A DNA stretch of 64,000 nt from Clostridium hydrogenum (GCF_021432385.1 NZ_JAEACT010000002.1:1073501-1137500); one strand, 5' to 3'; positions 8,541-17,885 are shown, counted from the stretch's first letter. Notes: a model not told the origin generated them from the letters alone. Made by a program: numbers and translations.

Positions 8541-9911
8541 ATTAGAATAGAAGGCATAAAGGAAGCAGTCGTGTTAGATAAAGGAGAAGAAGGAAATAAG
8601 TATCTGTGTGCATATTATGTAGGAGAAAGTGAATATAGTGTAAGAGAACTTAGGAAAAACTTGAAGAAGACACTACCAGACTATATGATACCAGCATTTT
8701 TTATAAAGCTGGAAAGTATGCCGCTAACACCAAATGGTAAGCTGGACAGAAAGTCCTTACTAGAGCCAGAAGGTAAGATTAATACAGGAGCAGAATACGA
8801 AGTAGCAAGGAATGAAGTAGAAGAGAAGCTTGTAGGAATATGGGAGGATGTATTAGGAGTAACTAATATAGGAATTAATGATAACTTTTTTGAATTAGGA
8901 GGACATTCCTTAAAAGCGATAAAACTTTTGTCAAGGATAAATAAAGAGTTTAATATTGAATCAGCTATAAAGAATATATTCAATAATCAAACACTAAAAG
9001 AATTAGCGGTTTGTATAGAAAAAACTAAGGATGATACAGTTAATAAAGTAAGAGAGGACAATATCATATTGCTTAAAAAAGCAGATGATTGTTTAAAAGA
9101 AGAAGAAAAGAATTTATTTATTATACACGATGGGAGTGCTGATGTAGGTGGATATATAGATTTGTCGTCAAAACTAAAAAGCAACATTAAATGTTGGGGA
9201 ATTAAAGTTGATAAAGAAATGATTTACATTCATAATAATTTGACAATTGAAGGAATTGCAGAAAGATATATAAATATTATAAAAAATATTCAACCAAATG
9301 GTGGTTATAATATTGCTGGTTGGAGTTTAGGAGGAATAATAGCCTTTGAAATGGTTCTTCAGTTAGAGAAAAACAATGAACAAATAAAAAACTTTCTATT
9401 AATAGATTCATATATTAATTCAAAGTCAACGAATTATAATAAAATGTTGAAAGAAGATCTTTCTTTAGATAAGGATAAGTTGAATTTTATTAATTTTATT
9501 GATAATAAAAAGATTCAGGAAAGAATATCTGCTAAATCTACTATAGAAGAGAAGTGGGATATTGCTATAAATGATTTATCTAAGGAAGAGATAAGTAAAA
9601 TTATATTAAAATTGCCTAGTGAGTTAGTAAATATAATACCATACTTTGAAGAACTTGAACTAGATCAATTAGCAATCAATATTAATATAATTAGGAAATT
9701 AATTAGTGCATCAAACGCATATAAACCGCGAAATAAGGTTAAAAAGCAAGTTGTTTTATATAAGGCAGAAGAATCGAAGATTAGTTCACGTAAATGGAAT
9801 AATTACTTTGAAAATGATCTTATTATTAATAAAGTACCTGGCAATCATTATACAATAATGAAAAAAGGTAATGTAGAATATATTGCGGATAGTATTAATA
9901 AACTTTTATAA
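8541..9911 (+). pseudogene. 3' remnant of a nonribosomal peptide synthetase (A-domain tail, PCP, thioesterase)
   Basis: The readable protein begins abruptly inside an adenylation domain. In-frame codons upstream of the GTG at 8571 already read IRIEGIKEAVVLDK, a conserved A-domain segment, and a stop lies at 8529. Next come the A10 motif PLTPNGKLDRK with its lysine, a carrier domain with FFELGGHSLKAI (phosphopantetheine serine), and a type I thioesterase with the GWSLGG nucleophile, LLIDSY and a C-terminal GNHYTIMK histidine. The condensation domain and most of the adenylation domain are missing, so no complete module remains. The 3' part is intact and without frameshifts, which suggests a recent deletion or residual use. 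The truncation point lies just past the tRNA operon terminator. Confidence 0.85.
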
Positions 9912-10256
9912 CTATAATCACAGTAACATTTGCTTATGATAATAGTAATTGAAAGTATTGTTTTGTTAAAAATTAACTTAGTATAATATTTATTTGAAAA
10001 TTATATTAAAATGCATAAGTTGGGGACTTTGTACCCAACTTTACATTGAACTGATTAACACTGTAATTGGTGAACTAAAATACTAAACCAATTTTGACAA
10101 CATTATATATTTCAAGTTAATTGAAAAAATTCTATTGCTTGAGTATTTTTACATGTTTGTTGTGAAGATTAATATGGTTCTGTTGAAAATTGGTTATATT
10201 TAGCTTATAATTAGGAAAGAAATTGATATGTAAAATTTTAGAGGAGTGAGAAAATT
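9912..10256. other. 345-bp intergenic region with one hairpin
   Basis: No gene seen. An inverted repeat AAGTTGGG / CCCAACTT at 10017-10041 could be a weak terminator for the NRPS remnant. The rest is AT-rich without recognisable sites, apart from a GAGGAG ribosome binding site at 10241-10246 for the next gene. Confidence 0.6.
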
Positions 10257-11063
10257 TTGAGAGAATTGAAGAATAATAAATATAAATTGAAAGATATATA
10301 TAAATTATATGCACATAGTTTTGTGTTTGATTCTATAGTTGAAGGTTATACGCCAGCACAAGTATTTGTTGATGATGTTGAGAATATATCAATATTTTTA
10401 ATTTGTGAGGGACATTGTGTTTATTTTGGAGGTGAGGTAGAGGATAAGGATAAGTATAAAGAAGCAATAAACTTTTTCAAAGAAAATTGTTTAAGTGAAA
10501 GCAGGAGAAAGGAACTAGGAGTAGTTAAAATTTATTATTATTCAGAAGGATGGAAAAAGGAATTATTAGAAGGTTTAAAGGAATTTGATTGTAATTTATA
10601 TGATAGAGTTTTATTTAAACAAGATTTAAATGATATTCCAGTGGTAAAAAAAGTTGATAATATAGTAGTTAAAAAGATAGATAACGATGTGTTAAAAAAT
10701 GCCTCATTAGGAAATCTTAATTGTCTTATAGATGAAGTAACAGGAATGTGGGGATCGTTAGCTAATTTTATTAGCAACGGTTTTGGATATTGTGCAATAA
10801 TGGATAGAAGTATAATAAGTTGGTGTACAGCAGAATATGTAAGCAAAAGTTACTGTGGGATAGGTATTGAGACTATTGAAGAGCATGAAGGAAAAGGTGT
10901 AGCAACCATAGTTTCAAATGAATTCTTAAAGGAATGTTTAGCCTTCCATATTACTCCATACTGGGATTCATGGAGTAATAATATACCATCAGTTAAAGTG
11001 GCAGAAAAAAATAATTTTCAGAAGTCATGGGATTACAAAGTAGTGTTTATAAAATTTCATTAG
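10257..11063 (+). CDS. GNAT-family acetyltransferase, possibly ZmaR-like
   Basis: 268 aa. The C-terminal half looks like a GNAT acetyl-CoA fold: CGIGIETIEEHEGKGVATIVSNEFLKECL contains the R/Q-X-X-G-X-G/A-like pocket (HEGKGVAT), followed by PYWDSWSNNIPSVKVAEKNNF, the pattern of the acetyltransferase family that includes zwittermicin A resistance protein ZmaR. The start is TTG, 10 bases after GAGGAG. It lies inside a degraded NRPS island, so an ancestral self-resistance role is possible, but the substrate is inferred only from position. It may equally be a general acetyltransferase. It appears intact. Confidence 0.65.
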   Translation: MRELKNNKYKLKDIYKLYAHSFVFDSIVEGYTPAQVFVDDVENISIFLICEGHCVYFGGEVEDKDKYKEAINFFKENCLSESRRKELGVVKIYYYSEGWKKELLEGLKEFDCNLYDRVLFKQDLNDIPVVKKVDNIVVKKIDNDVLKNASLGNLNCLIDEVTGMWGSLANFISNGFGYCAIMDRSIISWCTAEYVSKSYCGIGIETIEEHEGKGVATIVSNEFLKECLAFHITPYWDSWSNNIPSVKVAEKNNFQKSWDYKVVFIKFH

Positions 11064-11088
11064 TTTTTAGGAATATGGGGTAGATATA

Positions 11089-12188
11089 GTGGGCTTAGTA
11101 GATTATGGTTGGGATGACAAGTTTGAACATGAATTTAAAGGGCTAAAAAGAAAAGGATACATGCATGCCAGAGTTGTTAGACAGGAAAAACGATATTATT
11201 ATATTCAATGCAAAAAAGGGGAAGTTATAGCAGAGGTTTCAGGTAAGCTTAGATATAATGCTAAAAGTATAAGTGATTTCCCTGCTGTTGGAGATTGGGT
11301 GGCAATAAAATTGGCAAATGAGTGTAAGGATGCGATAATTTATAGTGTTTTACCTAGAAGGAGTAGTCTAACTAGAAAGGCTCCAATTTCAGGTGGAAGA
11401 AAGGTAATAGATATAAATGGAAGGAAGATGATTATTGGAGGAACGACTGAGGAACAAGTTATTGCAGCAAATATAGATGTTTAATTTTTGTTATGTCTCT
11501 TGATAATAATTATAGTGTAAAAAGAATGGAAAGATATTTGACTGTTGGATGGAATAGTGGGGCAATGCCTGTTGTCGTTTTAAATAAGATTGATTTGTGC
11601 ACAGATTTAAATGAGAAATTAAGTGAAATTCAGAAAATTAGTCCTGGAGTTAGTGTTCATTGCATTAGTGCGCTTAAAAATGAGGGGATTCAAGAGTTGC
11701 GTCACTATATTAATAGTGGTATAACAATCGGATTATTTGGCTCTTCAGGGGTAGGAAAATCTACTATTAGTAATTGTCTTTTAAGAAGCAATAAATTAAT
11801 GACAGCAGAAGTAAGAGAAAAAGACAGTAAAGGTAAGCATACTACTACACATCGAGAATTAATATTATTGCCAGAAGGTGGCATAATAATTGATACACCA
11901 GGAATGCGTGAGTTTCAGATATGGCTTGATCAAGATGAATTGAATATAGAATTTGATGATATAAAAAAGCTTGAAGGTCAATGCAAGTTTAATGATTGCA
12001 GGCATAATAAGGAGCCGGATTGTGCTATTAAAAAAGCATTGCAGGATGGAACTTTGAGTAAGGATCGATATGATAATTATTTGAAGATGAAAGTAGAAGT
12101 GGAGTATTTAAGTAATCGAATAAATCAGAGGGAGAAAGCGTTAACTAAAAGAGAAAAATTAATCTCCAAGATACGTAGTAATCGATAA
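11089..12188 (+). pseudogene. RsgA-like circularly permuted GTPase, split by a one-base frameshift
   Basis: Two consecutive frames make one RsgA/YjeQ-type ribosome-assembly GTPase of about 365 aa. The first (11089-11484, GTG start) carries the OB-like domain with FPAVGDWVAI and ends EEQVIAANIDV-stop. The second (to 12188) continues with MSLDNNYSVKRMERYL, NKID (G4), GSSGVGKST (G1), DTPGMREF (G3) and the zinc motif CKFNDCRHNKEPDC. Near 11481 GATGTTTAATTTTTG lacks one base compared with a continuous GAT-GTT-GTA-ATT-TTT-GTT frame. No ribosome binding site precedes the second part. It is a paralogue outside the usual rsgA neighbourhood. Either a pseudogene or a sequencing error. Confidence 0.8.
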
Positions 12189-12814
12189 AAGAAAATTAGT
12201 TTTCATTAAATAGCTTAGTATTAATTATAATAAGCATTATTGATATTGCAGCTTCTAAAATCATTTTAACACAGAATAATTTTAGAAAAATTGGTGCATG
12301 AACTAATAATTTACTACAAAAATTTATATTACATAAATATTCTTGAGGGATATTATCCTAGCAATTACTGTATCTAGACAGTAATTGCCCTTTGGCTAAT
12401 TTTTGAAATTTTGGACTAGTATAATGTACTAATTGGTTTAAAATTTATAAATATAAGAAATGCCGTTCATACTTACATTCTTAACATATTCATTTTTAGA
12501 TAGTATTCTTGATTTTTCTTTGGTAAATAGCTTATTACTCATCTGTATTTTACTCTATTATTAACAGAAATATGCTATAGGTCACGTTTTATTATGTGCA
12601 ATATCTATGCAAAAGGTTATACTTATTTGATTTAAATAATGAATCAAAGTAAGTAAATCATTATAGAAAAATAAGGATATGGTAATAAAATTAATTTATA
12701 ATAAATATAAATTTTATGTTGTAAATAATAATGGTAATTTTGGTTTGAAACCAGATTAATGGAAAGGGTAAAATAATTATATATGTTTTTTTATATGCAG
12801 GGTGATATTTATAA
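12189..12814. other. 626-bp AT-rich gap with a palindrome
   Basis: No convincing gene on either strand. An 11-bp inverted repeat (GCAATTACTGT / ACAGTAATTGC, loop ATCTAG) at 12361-12388 is followed by CCCTTT, not a true T tract. It may be a degraded terminator or transposon relic. The very low GC content and lack of coding suit a decaying island. Confidence 0.55.
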
Positions 12815-13219
12815 ATGGATTTTTATGAAATTGAAAAAATTATAGAAAAAGTATGTAAATTTAATATATCGTATTTTGAATATAAAGATAATGAGATGAA
12901 AATTAAAATGGTTAAACGTAATAATATAGTTAATAAAAATATTGCAATTCATGAAATTTCATGCTCAAAAGAAACTTTCATATATCATCAGATTACATCA
13001 AAGTATGTTGGAGTTGTAAAATTATTACATAAGGAAACACTTGAACCTTTTGGTTATATAGGGATGAAAGTAAAATGTGATGATATATTGTGTGAAATTG
13101 AATATCTAAATATTACAATTGATATTATATCAGAGTATTCAGGGATAATAAGTGATATATGTGTTAAGAATAATGATTTGATTGACTATGGCAAAAAGAT
13201 AATGATAATAGCATATTAA
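12815..13219 (+). CDS. Biotin carboxyl carrier protein-like protein lacking the biotinylated lysine
   Basis: 134 aa, colinear with AccB. The N-terminus MDFYEIEKIIEKVCKFNISYF matches the AccB start, and residues 60-134 match the biotinyl barrel (KVKCDDILCEIEYLNITIDI, then YSGIISDICVKNNDLIDYGK). At the site where AccB has EAMKLMNEI this protein has EYLNITIDI, so the acceptor lysine is Asn99 and biotinylation should not occur. It is alone: no biotin carboxylase gene follows. A decayed remnant of a malonyl-CoA supply unit for the PKS/NRPS island or a repurposed barrel are both possible. AGGGTGA precedes the ATG. Confidence 0.7.
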   Translation: MDFYEIEKIIEKVCKFNISYFEYKDNEMKIKMVKRNNIVNKNIAIHEISCSKETFIYHQITSKYVGVVKLLHKETLEPFGYIGMKVKCDDILCEIEYLNITIDIISEYSGIISDICVKNNDLIDYGKKIMIIAY

Positions 13220-13470
13220 AATTGATTTATACACGAATTGATGGACAACAATGATAAGGTACATATACATAGTAGTAAAGTGGTGAGGATAAAATGCTAA
13301 GTAAGAGTAATAGATACAATAATCATGTTTAATTTCTTGAATTTGTAGAATATAATGAAATTTTAGACAGAAAATTATAAAAGAAATCTTTCAATGAAGA
13401 TTATAATAAGTAATCAAATATCTTAAAAGAAAGATGCATTAAAAGACAGAAATGTACAATGAGGAGATTT

Positions 13471-14172
13471 ATGAAAATTTATGCTGTGAAAATTTTAGAT
13501 ATTAGTGAAGAAAATTTAAATAAGCTAAAATTAACTTTTGATTTAGAGAAAAAGTGCAAAATCGAAAAGTTTATAAATAAAAAGGATAAGATTAGAACAT
13601 TAATTTGGAAAATATTGATAAGAACGATAATTATACAGGAACTAAATATAAGTAACAATCATATAAGTTTTAAGAAAAATCAATATGGTAAACCGTATAT
13701 GGAGTATTACCCTAAATTTAATTTCAACATATCCCATTCAGGGAATATTGTATTATGTGGTATTGATAATAAACCTATTGGAATTGATGTTGAAGAAGTA
13801 AAGCATATTGAGTATAGAGATATAGCTAAAAGCTTTTTTACTGAAATGGAATTCGATTATATTAATAGAAATAATTCAAATATTCGCTTAAGCAAGTTTT
13901 ATGAAATATGGACATTGAAGGAAAGTTATATTAAATGCTGTGGACAAGGATTATCAATACCTTTAAAATCATTTTCTATCGATATAGATAAATATGAGAA
14001 TATTAAAGTGAGCGCTGATAATCAATATAATGAATATATATTTAAGAAATTTGATATAAATTTAAATTACAAGATTGCTGTATGCTCATTAAATAAGGAG
14101 ATTTCGGATGATATAATAATGATAGATCAAAATAGATTAATTAATATCTATTTTAAAATAATCTCAAATTAA
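13471..14172 (+). CDS. 4'-phosphopantetheinyl transferase, Sfp type
   Basis: About 233 aa. Transfers phosphopantetheine from CoA to the serine of carrier domains in NRPS/PKS enzymes. The magnesium/CoA motif IGIDVEEVKHIEYRDIAKSFF and the second motif FYEIWTLKESYIKCCGQG with SIPLKSFSID are both present and intact, as is NFNISHSGNIV. The ATG at 13471 follows GAGGAG closely; an in-frame ATG at 13459 has no site before it. It is followed after 10 bases by a type II thioesterase gene, the normal partner in such clusters. It may now serve other carrier proteins. Confidence 0.88.
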   Translation: MKIYAVKILDISEENLNKLKLTFDLEKKCKIEKFINKKDKIRTLIWKILIRTIIIQELNISNNHISFKKNQYGKPYMEYYPKFNFNISHSGNIVLCGIDNKPIGIDVEEVKHIEYRDIAKSFFTEMEFDYINRNNSNIRLSKFYEIWTLKESYIKCCGQGLSIPLKSFSIDIDKYENIKVSADNQYNEYIFKKFDINLNYKIAVCSLNKEISDDIIMIDQNRLINIYFKIISN

Positions 14173-14182
14173 AAGGAGAGTT

Positions 14183-14882
14183 ATGCTAATGATATTATTT
14201 TGTTTGCCATATGCGGGAGGATCAGAAGCTATATATTATAAATGGAAAGATTATCTAAGCCCTTCCATACAGCTTATACCAATAGAGCTTAAAGGAAGAG
14301 GAAAAAGATATAATGAGACTTTTTATGAAACTTTAGATGAGGCAATAAATGATATATTTAAATGGATTAAGGAAAGGATAATGAATGATGATTATGCTAT
14401 TTATGGACATAGCATGGGAAGTATTTTAGCTTATGAATTATATTATAAAGTAATTAGTGAGAAGCTAAGAAAACCTAAACATATTTTTTTTTTCAGGGTA
14501 TAGAGCACCGAGCATTGTTAGAAAAAAGAAAAATATATACAAGTTATCAGATAGCGATTTTATAAAAGAAATTATTGATTTAGGTGGTACACCAAAAGAA
14601 GTAATAGAAAATAAAGAATTACTTCAATTATTTCTCCCAATCCTTCGAAGTGATTTTAAAATTTTAGAAAATTATATTTATGAAGAAAGAAAAGTTAAAA
14701 TAGAATGTGATATTTCGATTTTAAATGGAGAACAGGATGATAATACTTTTGAAGAAATACTAGCTTGGAAAAAGCATGGAGGTAAAGGTTTTAAAATTTA
14801 TAATTTTGAAGGTAATCATTTTTTTATAAATAGCAATGTTGAAAATATAACAAAATTGATAAATAATACACTGAATAAATAG
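14183..14882 (+). pseudogene. Type II thioesterase (GrsT-like), frameshifted at a T10 tract
   Basis: Editing thioesterase that removes misloaded acyl groups from NRPS/PKS carrier domains. The first frame (14183-14503) has LFCLPYAGGSEAIYYKW, IELKGRGKRYNE and the nucleophile elbow YGHSMGS. It ends at a stop just after a run of ten T (about 14484-14493). Removing one T joins it to a frame reading SGYRAPSIVRKKKN, ending with ILNGEQDDNT and EGNHFFINSN (catalytic Asp and His regions) at the TAG at 14880-14882. With T9 the product would be a normal about 232-aa enzyme. It may be a pseudogene, rescued by transcriptional slippage, phase-variable, or a homopolymer sequencing error. Confidence 0.85.
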
Positions 14883-14937
14883 TAGACTATATTAAAGAGA
14901 GATTTAATATAAAATATAATATAATATTGGTGTAGCT

Positions 14938-15447
14938 ACATAGCCATCAAGTTAAGAAAATCCTATGAAAATATAGCACATTATATGTAAAAATATTATT
15001 ATTTCAAAAAAATTAAAAACACATTGTTGAGGTAATTTACAAATGATAAAAGAAAACAATTGGATGAAAATATAAGGCTTTTCGCAAATGAACTTGAAAA
15101 ATGTTTTTCAAAAGAAAAAATTGAAGAAATGGCAAGAAAATCTAGCTTTGTAAAAAGAAAAGGCAAAATTGGAGCATTGAAATTCATCTGTCTATGTGGT
15201 TTTATGGATGCAGAAGTTGCGAATAATACACCTGATATCTTAAGTATAAAGGTTAGTGCAAAAATAGAAATAATTATTTCTAGTCAAGCATTGGATAAAT
15301 GTTTAAATAAGAGATGTGCGGAATTTTTAAAGAAGATTTTTTAGATTTAGAAAAAAGAAAGACCTTTTATATATCAAGACTCAAACCTAATATAGCTGTG
15401 CATATAAATAATAATAATATAGAGTATTATAATAATAAAACTAAATG
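14938..15447 (+). mobile_element. Remnant of an IS4/IS231-like insertion sequence
   Basis: The left edge CATAGCCATCAAGTTAAGAA resembles the IS231-type terminal repeat. A frame at 15060-15344 encodes the transposase N-terminus (FVKRKGKIGALKFICLCGF, then IIISSQALDKCLNKRCAEFL). It then jumps, in another frame, to YISRLKPNIAVH, which belongs far downstream in such transposases. Most of the catalytic DDE region is therefore deleted. No intact right end is evident, although ACATAGCCAT recurs near 16430. It splits the NRPS island and is inactive. Confidence 0.7.
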
Positions 15448-15473
15448 AAGGTAAGTAAAAATAATGAACTCTC

Positions 15474-16070
15474 TTGTATATAATACTGATTACAGCCTTA
15501 AAATGCCTTGCTTATAGATATGAAAACAGTAGAGACATTATAATTGGTTCACCAATATACAAAAATATTGTTAGTAACAAGGAGAATTTTGTAGTTGCTT
15601 TAAGTGACAATATAGATAATGCAGTGACATTTAAGGAATGCTTGATAAATGTAAAAAAATTCTAAATGATATAGGAGTGCTAAAAACAGAATCAACAGAC
15701 ATTGAATTTGATTTATTTTGTTTATGAAATAACATATATGATGAAAGTGTTTTGAATCATATAAATAGTAATATTACATTTTCATTCGTGAAAAACGAAG
15801 AATTAATACAGTTTAAAATTATTTATAATCTTCAAAAATGTGATTAGGGTGAAAATTTGATGTATAGTTCACATTTTATTAATCTACTAAATTGTTCTAT
15901 AGATAGATTAGATGTGAGAATAGATGAAATTAAGTATCTATTAAAGATAGAAAAACAGAATTTTTAAATGAGTTTAATTTAACATATGGCAGTTATCCTA
16001 AGAATAAATTGATTTTTAAATTATTTGAAGAAAAAGCAGTAAGTGGTGGAACCACCGCTTATCGTAATTG
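15474..16070 (+). pseudogene. Shattered NRPS condensation-domain / adenylation-linker remnant
   Basis: Pieces in several frames match one NRPS C-domain tail in order: ALKCLAYRYENSRDIIIGSP (15474-15665), then DIEFDLFC and ITFSFVKNEELIQFKIIYN, then YSSHFINLLNCSIDRLDVRI with EIKYLL, then FLNEFNLTYGSYPKNKLIF and KLFEEK near 16000-16035, which is the standard C-A linker. At least three frame breaks separate them. It is non-functional and probably derived from the same synthetase family as the remnant at 8541. Confidence 0.75.
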
Positions 16071-16246
16071 ATTGTGAAATAACTAAAGAAATAAATAAAA
16101 AATTTGATGTAGCATTTGCTGGTGAATATTGTGAAACAGTGGGAATATTTTTAGAAGCATGGAATACAAATTGTACAAATCATTATAGTGATTTGTTAGA
16201 TGCAACAATATCAAAATATACTGAACAGCTTTCGAATACTAATTGA
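16043..16246 (+). CDS. Unrecognised ORF fragment at the end of the NRPS remnant
   Basis: 67 codons from a GTG with no ribosome binding site, reading VEPPLIVIDCEITKEINKKF and GEYCETVGIFLEAWNTNC. I cannot assign it to a family. It begins exactly where the C-A linker homology stops, so it is probably the 3' end of another gene fused by deletion. A further open piece (FDRNREQHCKKQTSN, to about 16404) may belong to it in another frame. Confidence 0.25.
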   Translation: MVEPPLIVIDCEITKEINKKFDVAFAGEYCETVGIFLEAWNTNCTNHYSDLLDATISKYTEQLSNTN

Positions 16247-16545
16247 ATATTAAGAATTGATAGTGTTTACGGTTCAAAGATGGTATTAAAAAATTAATTT
16301 TAATACATAAATGGTATATTTGATAGAAATAGAGAACAACATTGCAAAAAACAAACTAGTAATGCTGAATATGTTGATAATGAATTTAATAAATTTTTAT
16401 ATTAACTATAATTATATGAAAAATATTGGTACATAGCCATAGCTTGGATAAATTTCATTTAATTTAATAGCGTATTTTTCTTAAAAAAGAGCAAACTTAT
16501 ATCGTAATGAAAATTACAAATATTAATTAAGAGGAGGAATTGGCT

Positions 16546-16737
16546 ATGTCAAGAAATAGTAACTTAGTACCAGAAGCAAGAGAGGGATTAAACAAATTTA
16601 AGATGGAAGCTGCAAGAGAAGTCGGAGTTAGCTTAAAAGCAGGTTACAATGGAGATCTTACTTCAAGAGAAAATGGTTCAGTTGGTGGTCAAATGGTTAA
16701 AAAAATGGTTCAAAGTTATGAAGACGGCCTAAAGTAA
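16546..16737 (+). CDS. Small acid-soluble spore protein, alpha/beta type
   Basis: 63 aa and a canonical alpha/beta SASP: FKMEAAREVGVSLKAGYNG contains the germination-protease site region, and LTSRENGSVGGQMVKKMV is the DNA-binding signature. Such proteins coat forespore DNA and protect it from UV and damage. The ATG at 16546 lies 8 bases after GAGGAGG; a TTG six bases earlier is too close to that site. Monocistronic, with a terminator downstream. It is expected to be expressed in the forespore, but no promoter was assigned. Confidence 0.95.
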   Translation: MSRNSNLVPEAREGLNKFKMEAAREVGVSLKAGYNGDLTSRENGSVGGQMVKKMVQSYEDGLK

Positions 16738-16776
16738 TCCGATTCTAAAATCAACTGAATAAAAAAGGTTAATAAG

Positions 16777-16822
16777 AAATCACCAATATTATGATTTTAA
16801 TTAATATTGGTGGTTTCTTTTA
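16777..16822 (+). terminator. Terminator of the SASP gene
   Basis: Inverted repeat AAATCACCAATATTA / TAATATTGGTGGTTT followed by CTTTTATAT. It is long and nearly perfect. Confidence 0.85.
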
Positions 16823-16890
16823 TATAAATAAGCAATTTGAAGATTAAAATTGCTAATATCAAATTCATCATGTTAAATTAGGGTTTAAAT

Positions 16891-17094
16891 CAGAGTACGG
16901 AGTACAGAGTACAATGGAGGATGATTTTTCTCCGCGAGCGTAGAAAAATCTAAAAACTTATTTTTTATTGCTTACGCAATGGCACCATACATGGTGATCA
17001 GCGAAGATGACAACATTAAGTTTAAGATTTACCTAAGCAGAGCGAAAGGTAAACCATCATTCACTGTACTCTGTACTCCGTCATCTGTACTCTG
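16891..17094. repeat. Palindromic repeat R1 (GTACAGA-arm type, inverted core)
   Basis: The left arm is made of GAGTACG/GAGTACA words, the right arm of GTACTCTGTACTC. The core contains hairpin GATTTTTCT..AGAAAAATC on the left and GATTTACCT..AGGTAAACC on the right, the reverse order to R3, so this copy is inverted. It is embedded in an outer inverted repeat from about 16831 (ATCAAATTCATCATGTTAAA) to about 17140. It fills most of the 430-bp gap between the SASP and the DUF6873-like gene. Confidence 0.85.
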
Positions 17095-17167
17095 CGCTAC
17101 AAGTTATAGTTTAGCAGGATACATTCGGTATTTGTAATTTTGTTGTTCCGACTGGTATATCTATAGA

Positions 17168-17866
17168 TTAAAAAAACAGTATACTACCTCTATCTACTAA
17201 CTTACCTTCCCTTAAATAAAGTGGAGTTAAATTATATTTTTTTATAAAGGTTAAAACTTCTTTTCCAAATTTATAGTATTCAAGATTTCCATAAAAAGCT
17301 ATAGTATTGTTATCTAAAAGACCGCAGGTGCCTCCAATAAAGCCATATTCAAACCCATTGAGTTCTATGTCACCGTAAGGTAAAAACAATACATCAATTT
17401 TATTCTCTTTTGCAGCAGCAGCTATCCCTGAATCACTAGTTATAATTGCATTTTCTGAAATTACAGCGGTTGAACATTTTGTGTAGCCTTGATTTACATT
17501 AATCAATAACTTCTTAGAAATTTCATTATATAAAAATTCATCTGTAAACTTTAAATTGTGAATAAAAGTATTTTTTAAATTTACTGCATTAAGTATTATG
17601 TCAAAAGGATATTTTTCATTAAGAGAATTTTTAGATTTAATAACCTTTATATTTAAGTTTTTTAGTTTTTCTATAAAATCTACAGGAGTATCTTTATGTA
17701 CTAATATTGTGTTTTTGTCAATAATACATATAAGTACATCAGGATGTCCGCATATAGCTGTATATAAATTATTGCAGGGAGAAGTTAAAATAACATTGTA
17801 TCCATTTTGCTCTAATATAAGTTTTTCACCGCTGCTTATTCTGTAATCTACAATAACATTATTCAA
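17168..17866 (-). CDS. Conserved clostridial protein, probably DUF6873 (GME-fold-like)
   Basis: 232 aa with no signal or membrane segment. It resembles a clostridial family that I recall as DUF6873, a GME (guanidino-modifying enzyme) fold. Conserved-looking parts are NVNQGYTKCSTAVISENAII, ITSDSGIAAA and GFIGGTCGLLDNNTIAFYGN. The pentein-like glycine-rich GGTCG with a cysteine could be catalytic, but I have not confirmed this. Monocistronic on the minus strand, with repeat R2 in the divergent gap before ytxC. No terminator was identified downstream. Confidence 0.6.
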   Translation of the reverse strand: MNNVIVDYRISSGEKLILEQNGYNVILTSPCNNLYTAICGHPDVLICIIDKNTILVHKDTPVDFIEKLKNLNIKVIKSKNSLNEKYPFDIILNAVNLKNTFIHNLKFTDEFLYNEISKKLLINVNQGYTKCSTAVISENAIITSDSGIAAAAKENKIDVLFLPYGDIELNGFEYGFIGGTCGLLDNNTIAFYGNLEYYKFGKEVLTFIKKYNLTPLYLREGKLVDRGSILFF

Positions 17867-17885
17867 AATATCACCAACCCTTTAT

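Noticed and set aside
10132..10314. Minus-strand 60-codon frame with many Ile/Tyr
   Set aside because: Low-complexity translation of AT-rich DNA overlapping the GNAT gene start, without a ribosome binding site.
13294..13332. Twelve-codon frame with GGTGAGG upstream (MLSKSNRYNNHV)
   Set aside because: It may be the start of a lost gene, but it is too short and without a recognisable continuation to annotate.
16423..16450. ACATAGCCAT near 16430 as the right end of the IS231-like element
   Set aside because: It is in the same rather than inverted orientation relative to the left end and matches only about 12 bases.
16891..17094. Tandem GAGTACA words considered as a CRISPR array
   Set aside because: The words are 7-8 bp, contiguous and without spacers, and occur as inverted arms around a conserved core.
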